Shown piece by piece: positions 46,049 to 54,945 of a DNA stretch of 64,000 bases. Below the pieces are notes generated by a model. That model searched no databases. It was not told where the DNA came from and saw only the letters and a program-made list of their open reading frames with translations. Origin of the DNA: Mycolicibacterium bacteremicum (GTDB lineage: Bacteria > Actinomycetota > Actinomycetes > Mycobacteriales > Mycobacteriaceae); contig NZ_MVHJ01000004.1 in assembly GCF_002086115.1 (NCBI RefSeq), positions 62,001-126,000 of the forward strand, written 5' to 3'. How positions within the stretch are numbered: position 1 is the first letter of the stretch; each line of letters starts with the position of its first letter. A program made the translations under genes and the position numbers.

Positions 46049-46840
46049 ATGTCGACCACTCGACGGGCCGCCCTGATCACCGGTGCCTCCGCCGGCATCG
46101 GAGCCGCCTTCGCCCGCCACCTCGCCGCCGAGGGACTCGACCTGCTGCTCGTCGCCCGACGGGCGGAGCGCCTCGAAGAGCTGGCTGCCGAACTTGGGCA
46201 GGCGCACGGCGTGCGCTGCGAGGTCTTCGCCGCCGACCTCACCGACCCCGCCGCCCCGGCCGCCATCACCGATCACGCCGGCCGCATCGATTTACCCATC
46301 GACGTGCTCATCAACAACGCCGGCCTGTCGTCGAGTACGACGTTCTCCAACACACCGTGGGAGTCGGTGGCCGCCGAGATACAACTCATGGTGACCGCCC
46401 CGACCGAACTCGCCCACCGCGTCATCCCCGGCATGAAGGACCGCCGGTGGGGACGCATCGTCAACCTGTCATCGCTGGCCGCGATGAGTCCGCCGGGTGG
46501 GGGGCTGCTGTACACCGGCATCAAGTCCTACGTGCTCGACGTGTCCCAGTCCCTGGACATGGAACTCAAGCCCCACGGCATCCACGTCACCGCGCTCTGC
46601 CCCGGCTTCACGCACAGCGAGTTTCACGACGTCATGGGCACTCGTGATGCCGCCGACCGGCTACCGGGTTTCCTGTGGCAACAACCCGAACCCGTGGTCC
46701 GCGAGGGCTGGGCCGCGGTCACCAAGGGCAACCCGGTCTGCGTGCCGGGTACTGTCAACAAAGTCGCAGCTGCCGCCATGCGCCCTATCCCACAACGCAT
46801 TCAGTACTACCTGGGCCGCGACCTCAATCCATTCAAGTAG
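46049..46840 (+). CDS. Short-chain dehydrogenase/reductase
   Basis: A 263-aa SDR with cofactor motif TGASAGIG (about 10-17), NNAG near 90, catalytic serine in NLSSLAAMSP and Y-x3-K in YTGIKSYV (about 156-163). It should interconvert an alcohol and a ketone with NAD(P). The C-terminal third (RPIPQRIQYYLGRD) may be membrane-associated. It is third in the TetR-controlled operon, 63 bases after the monooxygenase. Confidence 0.88.
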   Translation: MSTTRRAALITGASAGIGAAFARHLAAEGLDLLLVARRAERLEELAAELGQAHGVRCEVFAADLTDPAAPAAITDHAGRIDLPIDVLINNAGLSSSTTFSNTPWESVAAEIQLMVTAPTELAHRVIPGMKDRRWGRIVNLSSLAAMSPPGGGLLYTGIKSYVLDVSQSLDMELKPHGIHVTALCPGFTHSEFHDVMGTRDAADRLPGFLWQQPEPVVREGWAAVTKGNPVCVPGTVNKVAAAAMRPIPQRIQYYLGRDLNPFK

Positions 46841-47157
46841 ACCTGCCCGTGCCTGGAATCGCAGGGCGCTCCAAGCTGAGCTGAGTCACCTCGGACCGCG
46901 AAGGGGCCCCTTATCGGGGAGAGGGCACCCTCGCGTGTCGAACATGCGGCGGTCGCGGCCAAGGGCGCCGACTGTGACGTAATGAGTACTCGCGGCTGAT
47001 GTCGAGGACTCCGGGCCGCCGGAACCGCACGGACACCGGCGGCCGTGTTCGCCTCGAAGAGCGCTTCCATTGCCCGGCGAGAGCGGTGCTCACCGCCTCC
47101 CGCTGAGAGTCACGACGCCTTTCGTGAACGGGCGGGACGCGATGCTCAAAGCCGTCG
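46841..47157. other. Intergenic region without a recognisable gene
   Basis: Short frames exist on the minus strand but none has a ribosome site or family resemblance. A self-complementary AAGGGGCCCCTT at 46901-46912 is the only structured piece; it may help end the upstream operon. Confidence 0.45.
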
Positions 47158-47547
47158 TCAGTGTGGCGACGGCCCCTGAACTCCGGGCGGGCACGGCGAC
47201 GGGAGAAAGAGGCCCCAGCACCAGCCCGGCGGAATAGGTGGCGGCGGCCGGAAACCCTGGCCCGGGGGTGGCCCGGGCGGGTTCGGCCCGTCCCAGATGT
47301 TCAAGGCGACGTTGCCCTGCCCGGAGTACACGAACCAGTACTCGTGGCAATGGCTTTCGTCCCAGCGCACCGGATTGAACTTCTTGTTTCCCGTCTCCAC
47401 GGGCGGATCTCCGGGGCACCAGGTGTTCGGGCCGCTCGGAGGAACCTCGGCGGCGGCGGTACCTACGGACAGTGTGGCTCCGGATATCGCCACGCCCGCT
47501 GACAGCATCGCTGCCGCCAGCATCCTCTTTCGGTTCGGATAGCGCAT
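47158..47547 (-). CDS. Small secreted proline-rich protein
   Basis: A 129-aa exported protein. The signal peptide (MRYPNRKRMLAAAMLSAG and onward) ends in a likely cleavage site at GTAAAE-VPP. The mature 95 residues contain four cysteines (TWCPG, SHCHEYW, GWCWG, SPCPP), enough for two disulfides, and a Pro/Gly-rich tail. It resembles small secreted proteins of mycobacteria with no known role. ATG 47547 is the natural start of the signal peptide. Confidence 0.75.
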   Translation of the reverse strand: MRYPNRKRMLAAAMLSAGVAISGATLSVGTAAAEVPPSGPNTWCPGDPPVETGNKKFNPVRWDESHCHEYWFVYSGQGNVALNIWDGPNPPGPPPGQGFRPPPPIPPGWCWGLFLPSPCPPGVQGPSPH

Positions 47548-47739
47548 GGTCTGGCCTCTCTTCTGGTCATCACCGCTGTGATCAGCGTCGGCTCTTTGCC
47601 GTCGACTGCAAGTAGAGAGCACCGCGTCCATTACCGATCCCAACAAATAGGAACAGCCGGCATGCGACCGCCCGCCGCCGGTACGGCGATGGCATCGGGA
47701 CAGTGCGTCGAAAAGCCCTGTCGGACAACATTCAACCTT

Positions 47740-47774
47740 TACTACAAACCGTCGTAGTACTACAGTTGGTAGTA
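47740..47774. promoter_or_regulatory. BlaI-like operator array upstream of the orphan atpE
   Basis: Two overlapping inverted repeats: TACTAC-N8-GTAGTA (47740-47759) and TACTAC-N5-GTAGTA (47758-47774). TACTACA/TGTAGTA half-sites are those of the BlaI/MecI repressor family. The array ends 28 bases before the atpE start codon. Confidence 0.6.
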
Positions 47775-47775
47775 G

Positions 47776-48048
<273 letters not shown>

Positions 48049-48111
48049 CGGTTCGCCATGTAGTGCCGGCGGCCGGCCCGCCCGGGGCGGCACGCGTGTC
48101 GATGGATCAGG

Positions 48112-48663
48112 TCACTGCAACGACTCCGGCGTGAAGCTGACGTCGACCTGGCCCACGGTCATCGTCACCTGACCCTCCATCACCATCACCTGCGCCGATA
48201 CCCGCCGGTCCACCGTCTCGGCCAGTTGCTGTACCGCAGCGTGCGGAATCTGCAGCACCGACAGGTTCGACAACCCCGCCACCTTGGGGCCGACGGTGCG
48301 CCACCAGGTCGCCACGCCGGCGGCGAACGGAAAGAGCAGCACCTGCTCGGCCTGGCCGGCCGCCTTGCCGAGGACGCGTTCGTCGGGCTGGCCCACGGTG
48401 ATCCACTCGAGAATGCGGCCGGTGTAGTCGGCGAGCCGTAGATCCGGCACGCCCGGGGTGGACAGGCCCGCACCGAATGTCAGCTCACCGTTGATATCGC
48501 TGAGTCGGTGTGCGCGCAGCCCGAACGCCAACAGCCGCACGACCATTCGCTCATCGGTCTCACTGGGGTGGCGGGCCACGGTCAGCGTGTGATCGGCGTA
48601 GTAGCCGTGATCGACATCGGAGACGCCGAGTTCGACTTTGAACACTGTTGCGGAAAGGGCCAC
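48112..48663 (-). CDS. YaeQ family protein
   Basis: A 183-aa protein of the YaeQ family, starting with a GTG. Typical features are ATVFKVELGVSDVDHGYY (core FKVELGVSDVDHGYY, about 6-20), HPSETDERMVVRLLAFGL and the acidic strand GRILEWITVGQPDE, which together form a PD-(D/E)xK nuclease-like core. The biochemical role is unsettled. It stands alone, convergent with the atpE copy and 19 bases downstream of the ATP-grasp gene. Confidence 0.85.
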   Translation of the reverse strand: MALSATVFKVELGVSDVDHGYYADHTLTVARHPSETDERMVVRLLAFGLRAHRLSDINGELTFGAGLSTPGVPDLRLADYTGRILEWITVGQPDERVLGKAAGQAEQVLLFPFAAGVATWWRTVGPKVAGLSNLSVLQIPHAAVQQLAETVDRRVSAQVMVMEGQVTMTVGQVDVSFTPESLQ

Positions 48664-48682
48664 GTCCTAGTATCCCCCGGGG

Positions 48683-49585
48683 TCACCGGTAGCGGCGCGG
48701 CACCGTCCAGTGGCTGCCGAACTCGACGTTGTAGTGCTCGGGATCAAAAGGGCTGTCACCGCCGGCCGGGAAGCTGGTCAGCTCGCCGAAGACGATGCGG
48801 TCGTCGATGCAGTAGAGGTCGACCCGGACGAAATCCGTCTCGGCCCCCAACTTCTCGGCCAGGTCCATCATCTCGTCCAGAAGCACCGGACGCTCCGGTG
48901 TGGGATCGGCCCACGGCGGCCCGCCGCTGAGCGGCAGGTGCACCCAGTCGCGGTCGAAGAAGTCCTGCGTCCGCCGGCCGAATCGGCCGTCGTCCACTTC
49001 GATGTAGACGCAACGTCCGTGGAAGACGAAGAACTTGAAGTCCCGGGGGACCCCGCCCCCCGGTTCGGTGAGAAGTTCTTCGACGATGATGCCGCGCGGC
49101 ACCTGGCCGTACACCCATTCGCGGTTCGGGCCCTGCCCGTAGAGTTGCGCGACCCAGCCCTGCGCAATCCGGATGATGTCCCCGCGTTCGGCGGCAGCCG
49201 GGCACACGTGCTGGTAGGTCCAGTCGTGGTGATCGGAGGGCAGGCGGTTCCCTGCCGCTGCATCATCGGACACGATGATCGCCGCCCCGCTGCCATGGGT
49301 CGGTTTCACCACGTAGCTGTCGGGCAGCGGCACGTCCAGCAGATCGGACGGGTCGCGGGTGAACGCATAGAGGCGCGGAAGATATTGCTCACCAACAACT
49401 GTCGCGACATAGTCGCGGACGGCGGCCTTGTCGGCGAACGTGACGAGGAGTTGGCGGTGATCCCGCAGCATCTTGTAGCGGACCTTGTCGCGGAACGTCT
49501 GCGGGTTGCGGGTACGCCACAGCCGCACCGCGCGCACGGCTCGGCTGCGCTCGCGCCGGCGCACCCCGTCCGATCTCACCGCCAC
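48683..49585 (-). CDS. TupA-like ATP-grasp protein
   Basis: A 300-aa protein matching the ATP-grasp_TupA group found in polysaccharide and teichuronopeptide loci. FRDKVRYKMLRDHR near the N-terminus, the ATP-binding YVVKPTHGSGA (about 96-106), then FKFFVFHGRCVYIEVDDGRF and FGELTSFPAGG, which supplies metal-binding acids. Members are thought to ligate an amino acid to a sugar acid on a surface glycan. It is followed by glycosyltransferase and WcbI-like genes, consistent with envelope glycan synthesis. Confidence 0.8.
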   Translation of the reverse strand: MAVRSDGVRRRERSRAVRAVRLWRTRNPQTFRDKVRYKMLRDHRQLLVTFADKAAVRDYVATVVGEQYLPRLYAFTRDPSDLLDVPLPDSYVVKPTHGSGAAIIVSDDAAAGNRLPSDHHDWTYQHVCPAAAERGDIIRIAQGWVAQLYGQGPNREWVYGQVPRGIIVEELLTEPGGGVPRDFKFFVFHGRCVYIEVDDGRFGRRTQDFFDRDWVHLPLSGGPPWADPTPERPVLLDEMMDLAEKLGAETDFVRVDLYCIDDRIVFGELTSFPAGGDSPFDPEHYNVEFGSHWTVPRRYR

Positions 49586-49625
49586 AGATTACGGACCCGG
49601 CGCGTCCGGGTTTCCGACCGACCGG

Positions 49626-50702
49626 TCATGCCGCCGCCGCGGTGCAGAGCAGTCGGCGGTAGAGGGCGGTCATCTGGTCCCGGACCTCGTCCTGCAGTTG
49701 GCGGCGCTGCGCCCGCAGATCGGCACCCTGTAGTCGCTGGACGGACAACCCCGCCTCCACCGCAGCCACCAAGCCCGCCGCGTCGAGTTCGGTGCGGCTG
49801 TAGTGATAGACGGGGAAGTCGTGCTGTTGAGCAAAGAACCCACAGTCAGGCACCACCGCGCACACCCCGGCGTCGAAGCAGGCTTCCACCCATCCCGAAT
49901 GCGTGCCGAACCGGTACGGCAGCACCAGGACGTCGATCTCGCCCAGGTAATCCGCCAGATCGTCGTCGGTGAACCGAGGGTGAACTCGGACATCGACGCC
50001 CGCCGACGCATAGCGGTCCAGGTGACCGGTGTTGCGGTGGGACTGCACGCCGTCGGTGTCGATGTCCAGGCGCAACGTCCAGCCTGCGCCGGCGTGCGGC
50101 AACAGCGCGTCGAGCACCGGCCACGGGTCGATATTGGCGCGCAGCGCCTTGGCGTGCACGGCGACCACCGGTTCGGCACGGCGCGCCCGCGGCTTACCGA
50201 TGCCCTCCGGCGACAGCACCGGTGGGTGCGGCAGCACAAGCGCGCTGCGATTCCAGCGACGTTCGACCTCGGCCGCCGCACCGTGAGTCAGGGTGATCAC
50301 CTGCGCGGCCGCCTCGACCAGCACCCCCAGCCGTTCCCGGTGCTCGGCCGAGTCCAGGAAGTGTGGGTTGTCGAGATCGTGGACGGTGACCACCAGCGGC
50401 ACCCGATGCGCGGCCGACAGATCGGTTACCGCGCGGAGCACCGCCGCAGGGGTGGCGTCGAAGCCGAAGTGCACGTGCAGAATCTCGATGCGGTCGATGT
50501 GATCGGCCAGGAACGCCGGTTCCAGCAGTCGGGGCGGCCACCACTGGCCAGGCTGGGTGATCCCCGCCGGCACCGGGTCGGGCAGCAGCGTGATGTGGTC
50601 GGGATCGAGCACTGCGTGGACATACGGATGCGCGGCGGGAACCGATGCCAGGGTGATCACCGCGAGTCTGTACCCCGTCGGCGCGACATTTACGCTGGAC
50701 AT
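49626..50702 (-). CDS. Glycosyltransferase, GT4-like
   Basis: A 358-aa GT-B-fold protein. The N-terminal Rossmann half shows ILHVHFGFDATP and VPLVVTVHDLDN, and the C-terminal half has the donor-site EIDVLVLPYRFGTHSGWVEA, where the conserved glutamate-type residues bind the nucleotide sugar. It is likely cytoplasmic or membrane-peripheral. Its ATG (50702) overlaps the ATG of the divergent WcbI-like gene by two bases, leaving no room for separate leaders; either the transcripts overlap or one start lies further in. Confidence 0.75.
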   Translation of the reverse strand: MSSVNVAPTGYRLAVITLASVPAAHPYVHAVLDPDHITLLPDPVPAGITQPGQWWPPRLLEPAFLADHIDRIEILHVHFGFDATPAAVLRAVTDLSAAHRVPLVVTVHDLDNPHFLDSAEHRERLGVLVEAAAQVITLTHGAAAEVERRWNRSALVLPHPPVLSPEGIGKPRARRAEPVVAVHAKALRANIDPWPVLDALLPHAGAGWTLRLDIDTDGVQSHRNTGHLDRYASAGVDVRVHPRFTDDDLADYLGEIDVLVLPYRFGTHSGWVEACFDAGVCAVVPDCGFFAQQHDFPVYHYSRTELDAAGLVAAVEAGLSVQRLQGADLRAQRRQLQDEVRDQMTALYRRLLCTAAAA

Positions 50703-51633
50703 GGTGACCTTCGATTCCGGCCGCGCGCGGCACTATCGCGACTTCTACCAGCCGGCGGCCGACGACCGGCCGCTCTGGCTGGTGGTGGGAAACTGTCAGG
50801 CGGAGGCGCTGCGGTTGGTCCTGGACGCGGTGCCGGACCGCCCGTACCGCACGGCCCGGATGCCGCCGGTCCACGAACTGGAGAGCACCGATCTCCCGTT
50901 CCTGCGGGCGCTGCTCGCGCAGACCTCCGTGCTGCTCAGCCAGCCCATCAGGACGAACTATCGGGACCTACCGATCGGCACCGCTGATCTGGCTGCCGTT
51001 CTGCCTCCCGCGGGCCGAGTGGTCCGCTGGCCGGTCATCCGGTACGCCGGGTTGTATCCGTTCCAGGCGATCGTCCGCCACCCCGCCGACCGCTCGGTGG
51101 TTCCACCGGTGGTGCCGTATCACGATCTGCGGACGGTGGTGGCCGCGCGCGACGGCGTCGACATGTTCGACGTGCAGGTCTCCGCGGACGCCATCCGGAC
51201 CGTCGCCGAGGCCAGCGTCGCCGAACTGGCGCGCCGCGAACACCTGCACACCGACATCGGTGTGTCCGATGTGCTGCTGGGGCACGGTGCCGCCGCAGCC
51301 CACACCATTAACCATCCGGGCAATCCGGTTCTGCTGGACCTCGCCGCGCGGATCCTGAACCACCTGGATGTCGACGCGAAACCGGTGGCGCGCGAACGTG
51401 AACTGCTGTCCTCGGTGTACGCGCCGCTCGACGAGCGGGTCCTGAACGCGCACGGACTCGACGCGTCCAGCCGTCCCCGATGGCGTGTCGGCAACCAGGA
51501 GGTCGATCCGATTCGGGTGCACAACGCCCAACTAGACTGGTACCGAGCCAACCCGGATTACATACCGCTTGCCGTGGAACGCCACGGCCACACCATGGAC
51601 CTGTTGGGCCTGAGCGCGGCGGTACTGCGATGA
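50701..51633 (+). CDS. WcbI-like polysaccharide biosynthesis protein
   Basis: A 310-aa protein with the WcbI-family opening LWLVVGNCQAEALRLVL (about 25-41) and the block LLSQPIRTNYRDLPIGT. WcbI in Burkholderia is a capsule biosynthesis protein with a coenzyme A-binding fold, proposed to acylate sugars. It is the first of three co-directional genes linked by 4-base or slightly longer overlaps, with two glycosyltransferases after it. The first ATG is used; a GTG directly follows. Confidence 0.75.
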   Translation: MVTFDSGRARHYRDFYQPAADDRPLWLVVGNCQAEALRLVLDAVPDRPYRTARMPPVHELESTDLPFLRALLAQTSVLLSQPIRTNYRDLPIGTADLAAVLPPAGRVVRWPVIRYAGLYPFQAIVRHPADRSVVPPVVPYHDLRTVVAARDGVDMFDVQVSADAIRTVAEASVAELARREHLHTDIGVSDVLLGHGAAAAHTINHPGNPVLLDLAARILNHLDVDAKPVARERELLSSVYAPLDERVLNAHGLDASSRPRWRVGNQEVDPIRVHNAQLDWYRANPDYIPLAVERHGHTMDLLGLSAAVLR

Positions 51634-52625
51634 CGCTGACCCACCTGGTCGTGGGGCCGCCGCGCCACGGTGTGACGCAGTTCGGCCTGCAGTTGCATGC
51701 GGCCATGGCCCGTGCCACCGAGTCGGCCCTGTGGCACGTCGAACATCCCGACCAATTGGACTGGCGTGCTGTGCCTCCGGCCATCCATCTGCAGTTCACC
51801 GACCGGCTCTTCGGTGGGTCACCACAGGCGGCCGCCGAGGTGGTGGCGGAGGTGGTCGGCCGCGCGTCGGCCGTCGGCTGCCGGGTGACCGCCACACTGC
51901 ACGATCTCCCGCAGCCGTCCGATGGGCACAACTTCACCCGTCGCACCCAGGCCTATGCCGCGGTCTGCGCCCAGGTGCACGGGGTGGTGGTCAACAGCGA
52001 ACACGAACACCGGTTGCTCGCCGGGTACGCGCCGGAGCGGGTGGCGGTGGTCCCACTGCCCGTCGTTTTCGAGCCCGCGGCCAAGATCGTGACGACCAAG
52101 ACTATTTCGGTGGGCGTCTTCGGTTATGTGTACCCGGGCAAGGGACACCACGAGGTGCTCACGGCGTTGGGGCACTTGGGCAGCGATGCCGAGTTGGTCG
52201 CCATCGGCAGACCTTCCGACGGGCATGAGGATTTGGCCGACGAACTGTGTTCCCGGGCAGCCGATCTCGGTGTGCGATTCCGGCTGACCGGTTATGTCGA
52301 GGACGGTCTCGTCGAGATCCTGCGGACGGTGACGGTGCCGGTGGCACCGCACCGGCACGTGTCCGCGTCGGGCTCCCTGAACAGTTGGCTGGGGGTGGGC
52401 CGGCGCCCGCTGGCGCCGGTGAACCGCTACAGCGAAGAGATCATGCGTCGCAATCCCGACGCCCTCGAACTGTATCCGGACACCGAGATCGGTCTGCGGA
52501 CGGCGCTGAAACGAGCCCTCGACGAACCCGCGCTCACCTGGCTGTCCGAGGACACCCGATGCACACCGACCGCGGCGGATGCGGCGGCACAGTACGCCCG
52601 GATACTCCGGCAATGGCACCGGTGA
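51630..52625 (+). CDS. Glycosyltransferase family 4-like protein
   Basis: A 331-aa GT-B glycosyltransferase. VTATLHDLPQPS and GVVVNSEHEHRLL belong to the acceptor half; VGVFGYVYPGKGHHEVLTAL (core GYVYPGKGH, about 159-167) starts the donor half, followed by LTGYVEDGLV and VAPHRHVSASGSL. The ATG overlaps the previous stop. With its neighbours it should build or decorate a glycan of unknown structure. Confidence 0.82.
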   Translation: MTLTHLVVGPPRHGVTQFGLQLHAAMARATESALWHVEHPDQLDWRAVPPAIHLQFTDRLFGGSPQAAAEVVAEVVGRASAVGCRVTATLHDLPQPSDGHNFTRRTQAYAAVCAQVHGVVVNSEHEHRLLAGYAPERVAVVPLPVVFEPAAKIVTTKTISVGVFGYVYPGKGHHEVLTALGHLGSDAELVAIGRPSDGHEDLADELCSRAADLGVRFRLTGYVEDGLVEILRTVTVPVAPHRHVSASGSLNSWLGVGRRPLAPVNRYSEEIMRRNPDALELYPDTEIGLRTALKRALDEPALTWLSEDTRCTPTAADAAAQYARILRQWHR

Positions 52626-53938
52626 CGCAGCCGATTCCGCTGCCGGGCAACAGGTACACGGTGCCCGGCAACCGATGGGACCTGGCGCCGCCGATCAGCG
52701 GTCGTACCCCGTCGGTCGCGGTGGTGATCCCGTTCTACAACCAGCACCGCCAGCTGGGTCTGGTGCTGCGGGCGCTGACGTTGCAGGATTACCCGCCCGA
52801 GTTGCTCAGCATCATCGTCGCCGACGATGGTTCCGCTGCGGCGCCGACCGTGCCCAGTGGTGTCCGGGTGGTCCGGCAACCAGACCTGGGCTTCCGGGCC
52901 GCCGCCGCCCGCAACCTCGGAGCGAATGCCACCGATGCCGACGTGCTGTGCTTCCTGGATGCCGACACGATCCCGGAACCCAGCTACCTGCGGCGCATCG
53001 TTGCGTTGCCGTCCGTCCTGCCTGATGCCCTGGTGGTGGGCCGCCGTCGGCACGCGGATCTGAACGCGATGACCCCGGATGGCTTATCCCGTTGGTGGAC
53101 AGGCGAACTGCGCCCCCTGGAACTGGCCGAGCCGTCCTGGCTTCGCGACGAGTATGCGCGCAGCGCCGACCTGCTGCGTGTCGACCACCGTTCCTACCGT
53201 TACGTGATCAGCGCGGTGATGTGCTGCACCTCAGTGCTTTTTCACGACGTGGGTGGCTTCGACGAGTCGTTCACCCACTACGGCGGCGAGGACTGGGAAT
53301 TCGCGCACCGCGCAATGGCCGGTGGTGCGGTTCTGCACCACGCCCGGGACGCGGTGGCCTGGCATGACGGCCCGGACTGGGGCGAACGTCCGGTCGCGGA
53401 GCGGATCACCCGCAAGAACCGCGAGGCGATGGCGCTGGCCCGCCGGATCACCGATCCCGACGCCCGCACCCACGGGGTGTGGTACGCGATTCCCGACATC
53501 GTCGTCCGGGTCGCCGCGGAAAGTCACACGGCGGCGTCCCTGCTGCGCACCCTCGGCTGCTTCCTGCACGGTGATGTCGGCGTCTGGGTCGACGACCATG
53601 ATCTGCTGGCGGCCCTCGAGCTGGACGATCCTCGGGTCCGGTCCGGCGCCGTGCCCGAGGACGTGCTGCGCCGGTGCCGCTTCGTCATCGACGTCGACGG
53701 ACGCGCCGTCATGCGACCGGCATCGGTCCACGCGATCGTGGGCCTCTGTAGCGCCGCAGGGGTCGGTGAGGTCGATGTCCGCGGTGACGGGACGGGCGTG
53801 CGGTGCCGGGCGTCCTGGGCAATCAGTCGTGCACGGCGGTGGACCCTGGACGCCGCGGAGATCAGTGAGGCCGTCCGATTGGATGCGGCGGTAGTGGAAT
53901 TGAGCTGTGGCGAGGCGAATCCGGATCTGTCCTGGTGA
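52613..53938 (+). CDS. Family 2 glycosyltransferase with C-terminal extension
   Basis: A 441-aa protein. A GT-A fold occupies about residues 35-290: VAVVIPFYNQHRQLG, then VADDGSA, FLDADTIPEPS (the DxD metal site) and GGFDESFTHYGGEDWEFAHR. The last 150 residues form a separate domain not typical of GT2 enzymes. ATG 52613 lies 13 bases inside the upstream gene; a GTG at 52622 giving a GTGA overlap is an alternative. The sugar and acceptor are unknown. Confidence 0.85.
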   Translation: MAPVTQPIPLPGNRYTVPGNRWDLAPPISGRTPSVAVVIPFYNQHRQLGLVLRALTLQDYPPELLSIIVADDGSAAAPTVPSGVRVVRQPDLGFRAAAARNLGANATDADVLCFLDADTIPEPSYLRRIVALPSVLPDALVVGRRRHADLNAMTPDGLSRWWTGELRPLELAEPSWLRDEYARSADLLRVDHRSYRYVISAVMCCTSVLFHDVGGFDESFTHYGGEDWEFAHRAMAGGAVLHHARDAVAWHDGPDWGERPVAERITRKNREAMALARRITDPDARTHGVWYAIPDIVVRVAAESHTAASLLRTLGCFLHGDVGVWVDDHDLLAALELDDPRVRSGAVPEDVLRRCRFVIDVDGRAVMRPASVHAIVGLCSAAGVGEVDVRGDGTGVRCRASWAISRARRWTLDAAEISEAVRLDAAVVELSCGEANPDLSW

Positions 53939-53967
53939 CACCGCGACCGGGGATCCGATGCGACGGC

Positions 53968-54945
53968 TCAGTGACCGGCTGCGTGCGGCACGGCCGCTCC
54001 CACGGCCACCCGCAATGTGAAGCCCTCCGGGCTGCGGTGCAGCGTGACGTCGCTGCACATCTGGTGCGCCAGCCACAGTCCGACACCGGCGGACGCGGAG
54101 TCCACGGCACGGATCAGGCCGGTCAGTGGGTGGCGTGGACCCGGCCCGGCATCGGTGATGTGTGCGACCAGCCGATCGACATGCCGCCACACCCGCACCC
54201 GCACGGGGGTTGCGCCGTACACGGCGGCATTCTCGACTGCCTCGCTGACCGCGAAGACCAGATCCTGCACCTCCCCGGCGGTCACCGTTGTCGGACCGCC
54301 GGCGGCAGCGCTCTGCACGGCCGAGCGGGCCGCCGCCGCCGTCGGATCGAACAACTCGATCGTGGGCGGGCCCGGTTCCGCCGACGGCGGACCATTCATC
54401 AGATCATCGAGAACGACTGCGGACGTGGCGAACTCGGGATTCTGCAGATGCCGGCCATCACTGGTCACCAGTCGCGGGTGGGTACGGGCGACATCGGCGA
54501 GGACTGCGGCTGAGGCGGTGCGCACGTCGTATGGGCACAAACCCCACACCGGAAAAGCGGCGTACGCGTCGTTGACGGCCGCTTCGTAGCGGGCCCACCA
54601 TCCCCAGGGAGCACCGAATCCGGGGTGGGGGACGTCGCCGACGATGCGGATCTGGGCGGCACCGCGCTGCGTGTAGTCGGCCATCAGTTCCTGGTAGGAC
54701 CGGATGGCCGTGGCCGGACGGGCGTAGTGCGTGCCCGCCGGGATGAAGGTGATACCGGCGGTGTCCGTCAGGGCCGATTCGAGCAGCGCGCTGTTGGACT
54801 CGGCGAGGGTGACCAGCGTCGGCTCCCCGGCGGCCACCCCGTCGGTGACGAAGGGTAGGACGATGGCGAGGAATTCGTCGTCGCTGCCGTAGAACGCCGC
54901 CTCGTGGAAGTAGCCGTCGGTGCCGGCCGCCGCGCCGGATCTCAT
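53968..54945 (-). CDS. MEDS-domain anti-sigma/HATPase regulator
   Basis: A 325-aa protein: an N-terminal MEDS sensory domain (HEAAFYGSDDEFLAIVLPF, about 15-33) and a C-terminal HATPase_c domain of the RsbW/anti-sigma kind (DLVFAVSEAVENAAVYG; DAGPGP; ASAGVGLWLAHQM). MEDS domains are proposed to sense one-carbon or hydrocarbon-type signals; the ATPase part probably phosphorylates an anti-sigma-factor antagonist. It is translationally coupled (ATGA) to a MEDS-STAS gene that would be its partner. Long upstream frame extension is rejected. Confidence 0.82.
   Translation of the reverse strand: MRSGAAAGTDGYFHEAAFYGSDDEFLAIVLPFVTDGVAAGEPTLVTLAESNSALLESALTDTAGITFIPAGTHYARPATAIRSYQELMADYTQRGAAQIRIVGDVPHPGFGAPWGWWARYEAAVNDAYAAFPVWGLCPYDVRTASAAVLADVARTHPRLVTSDGRHLQNPEFATSAVVLDDLMNGPPSAEPGPPTIELFDPTAAAARSAVQSAAAGGPTTVTAGEVQDLVFAVSEAVENAAVYGATPVRVRVWRHVDRLVAHITDAGPGPRHPLTGLIRAVDSASAGVGLWLAHQMCSDVTLHRSPEGFTLRVAVGAAVPHAAGH

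Noticed and set aside
46807..47070. An 87-codon minus-strand frame downstream of the SDR gene
   Set aside because: No ribosome site, no recognisable motif and overlap with the end of the SDR gene; treated as non-coding.
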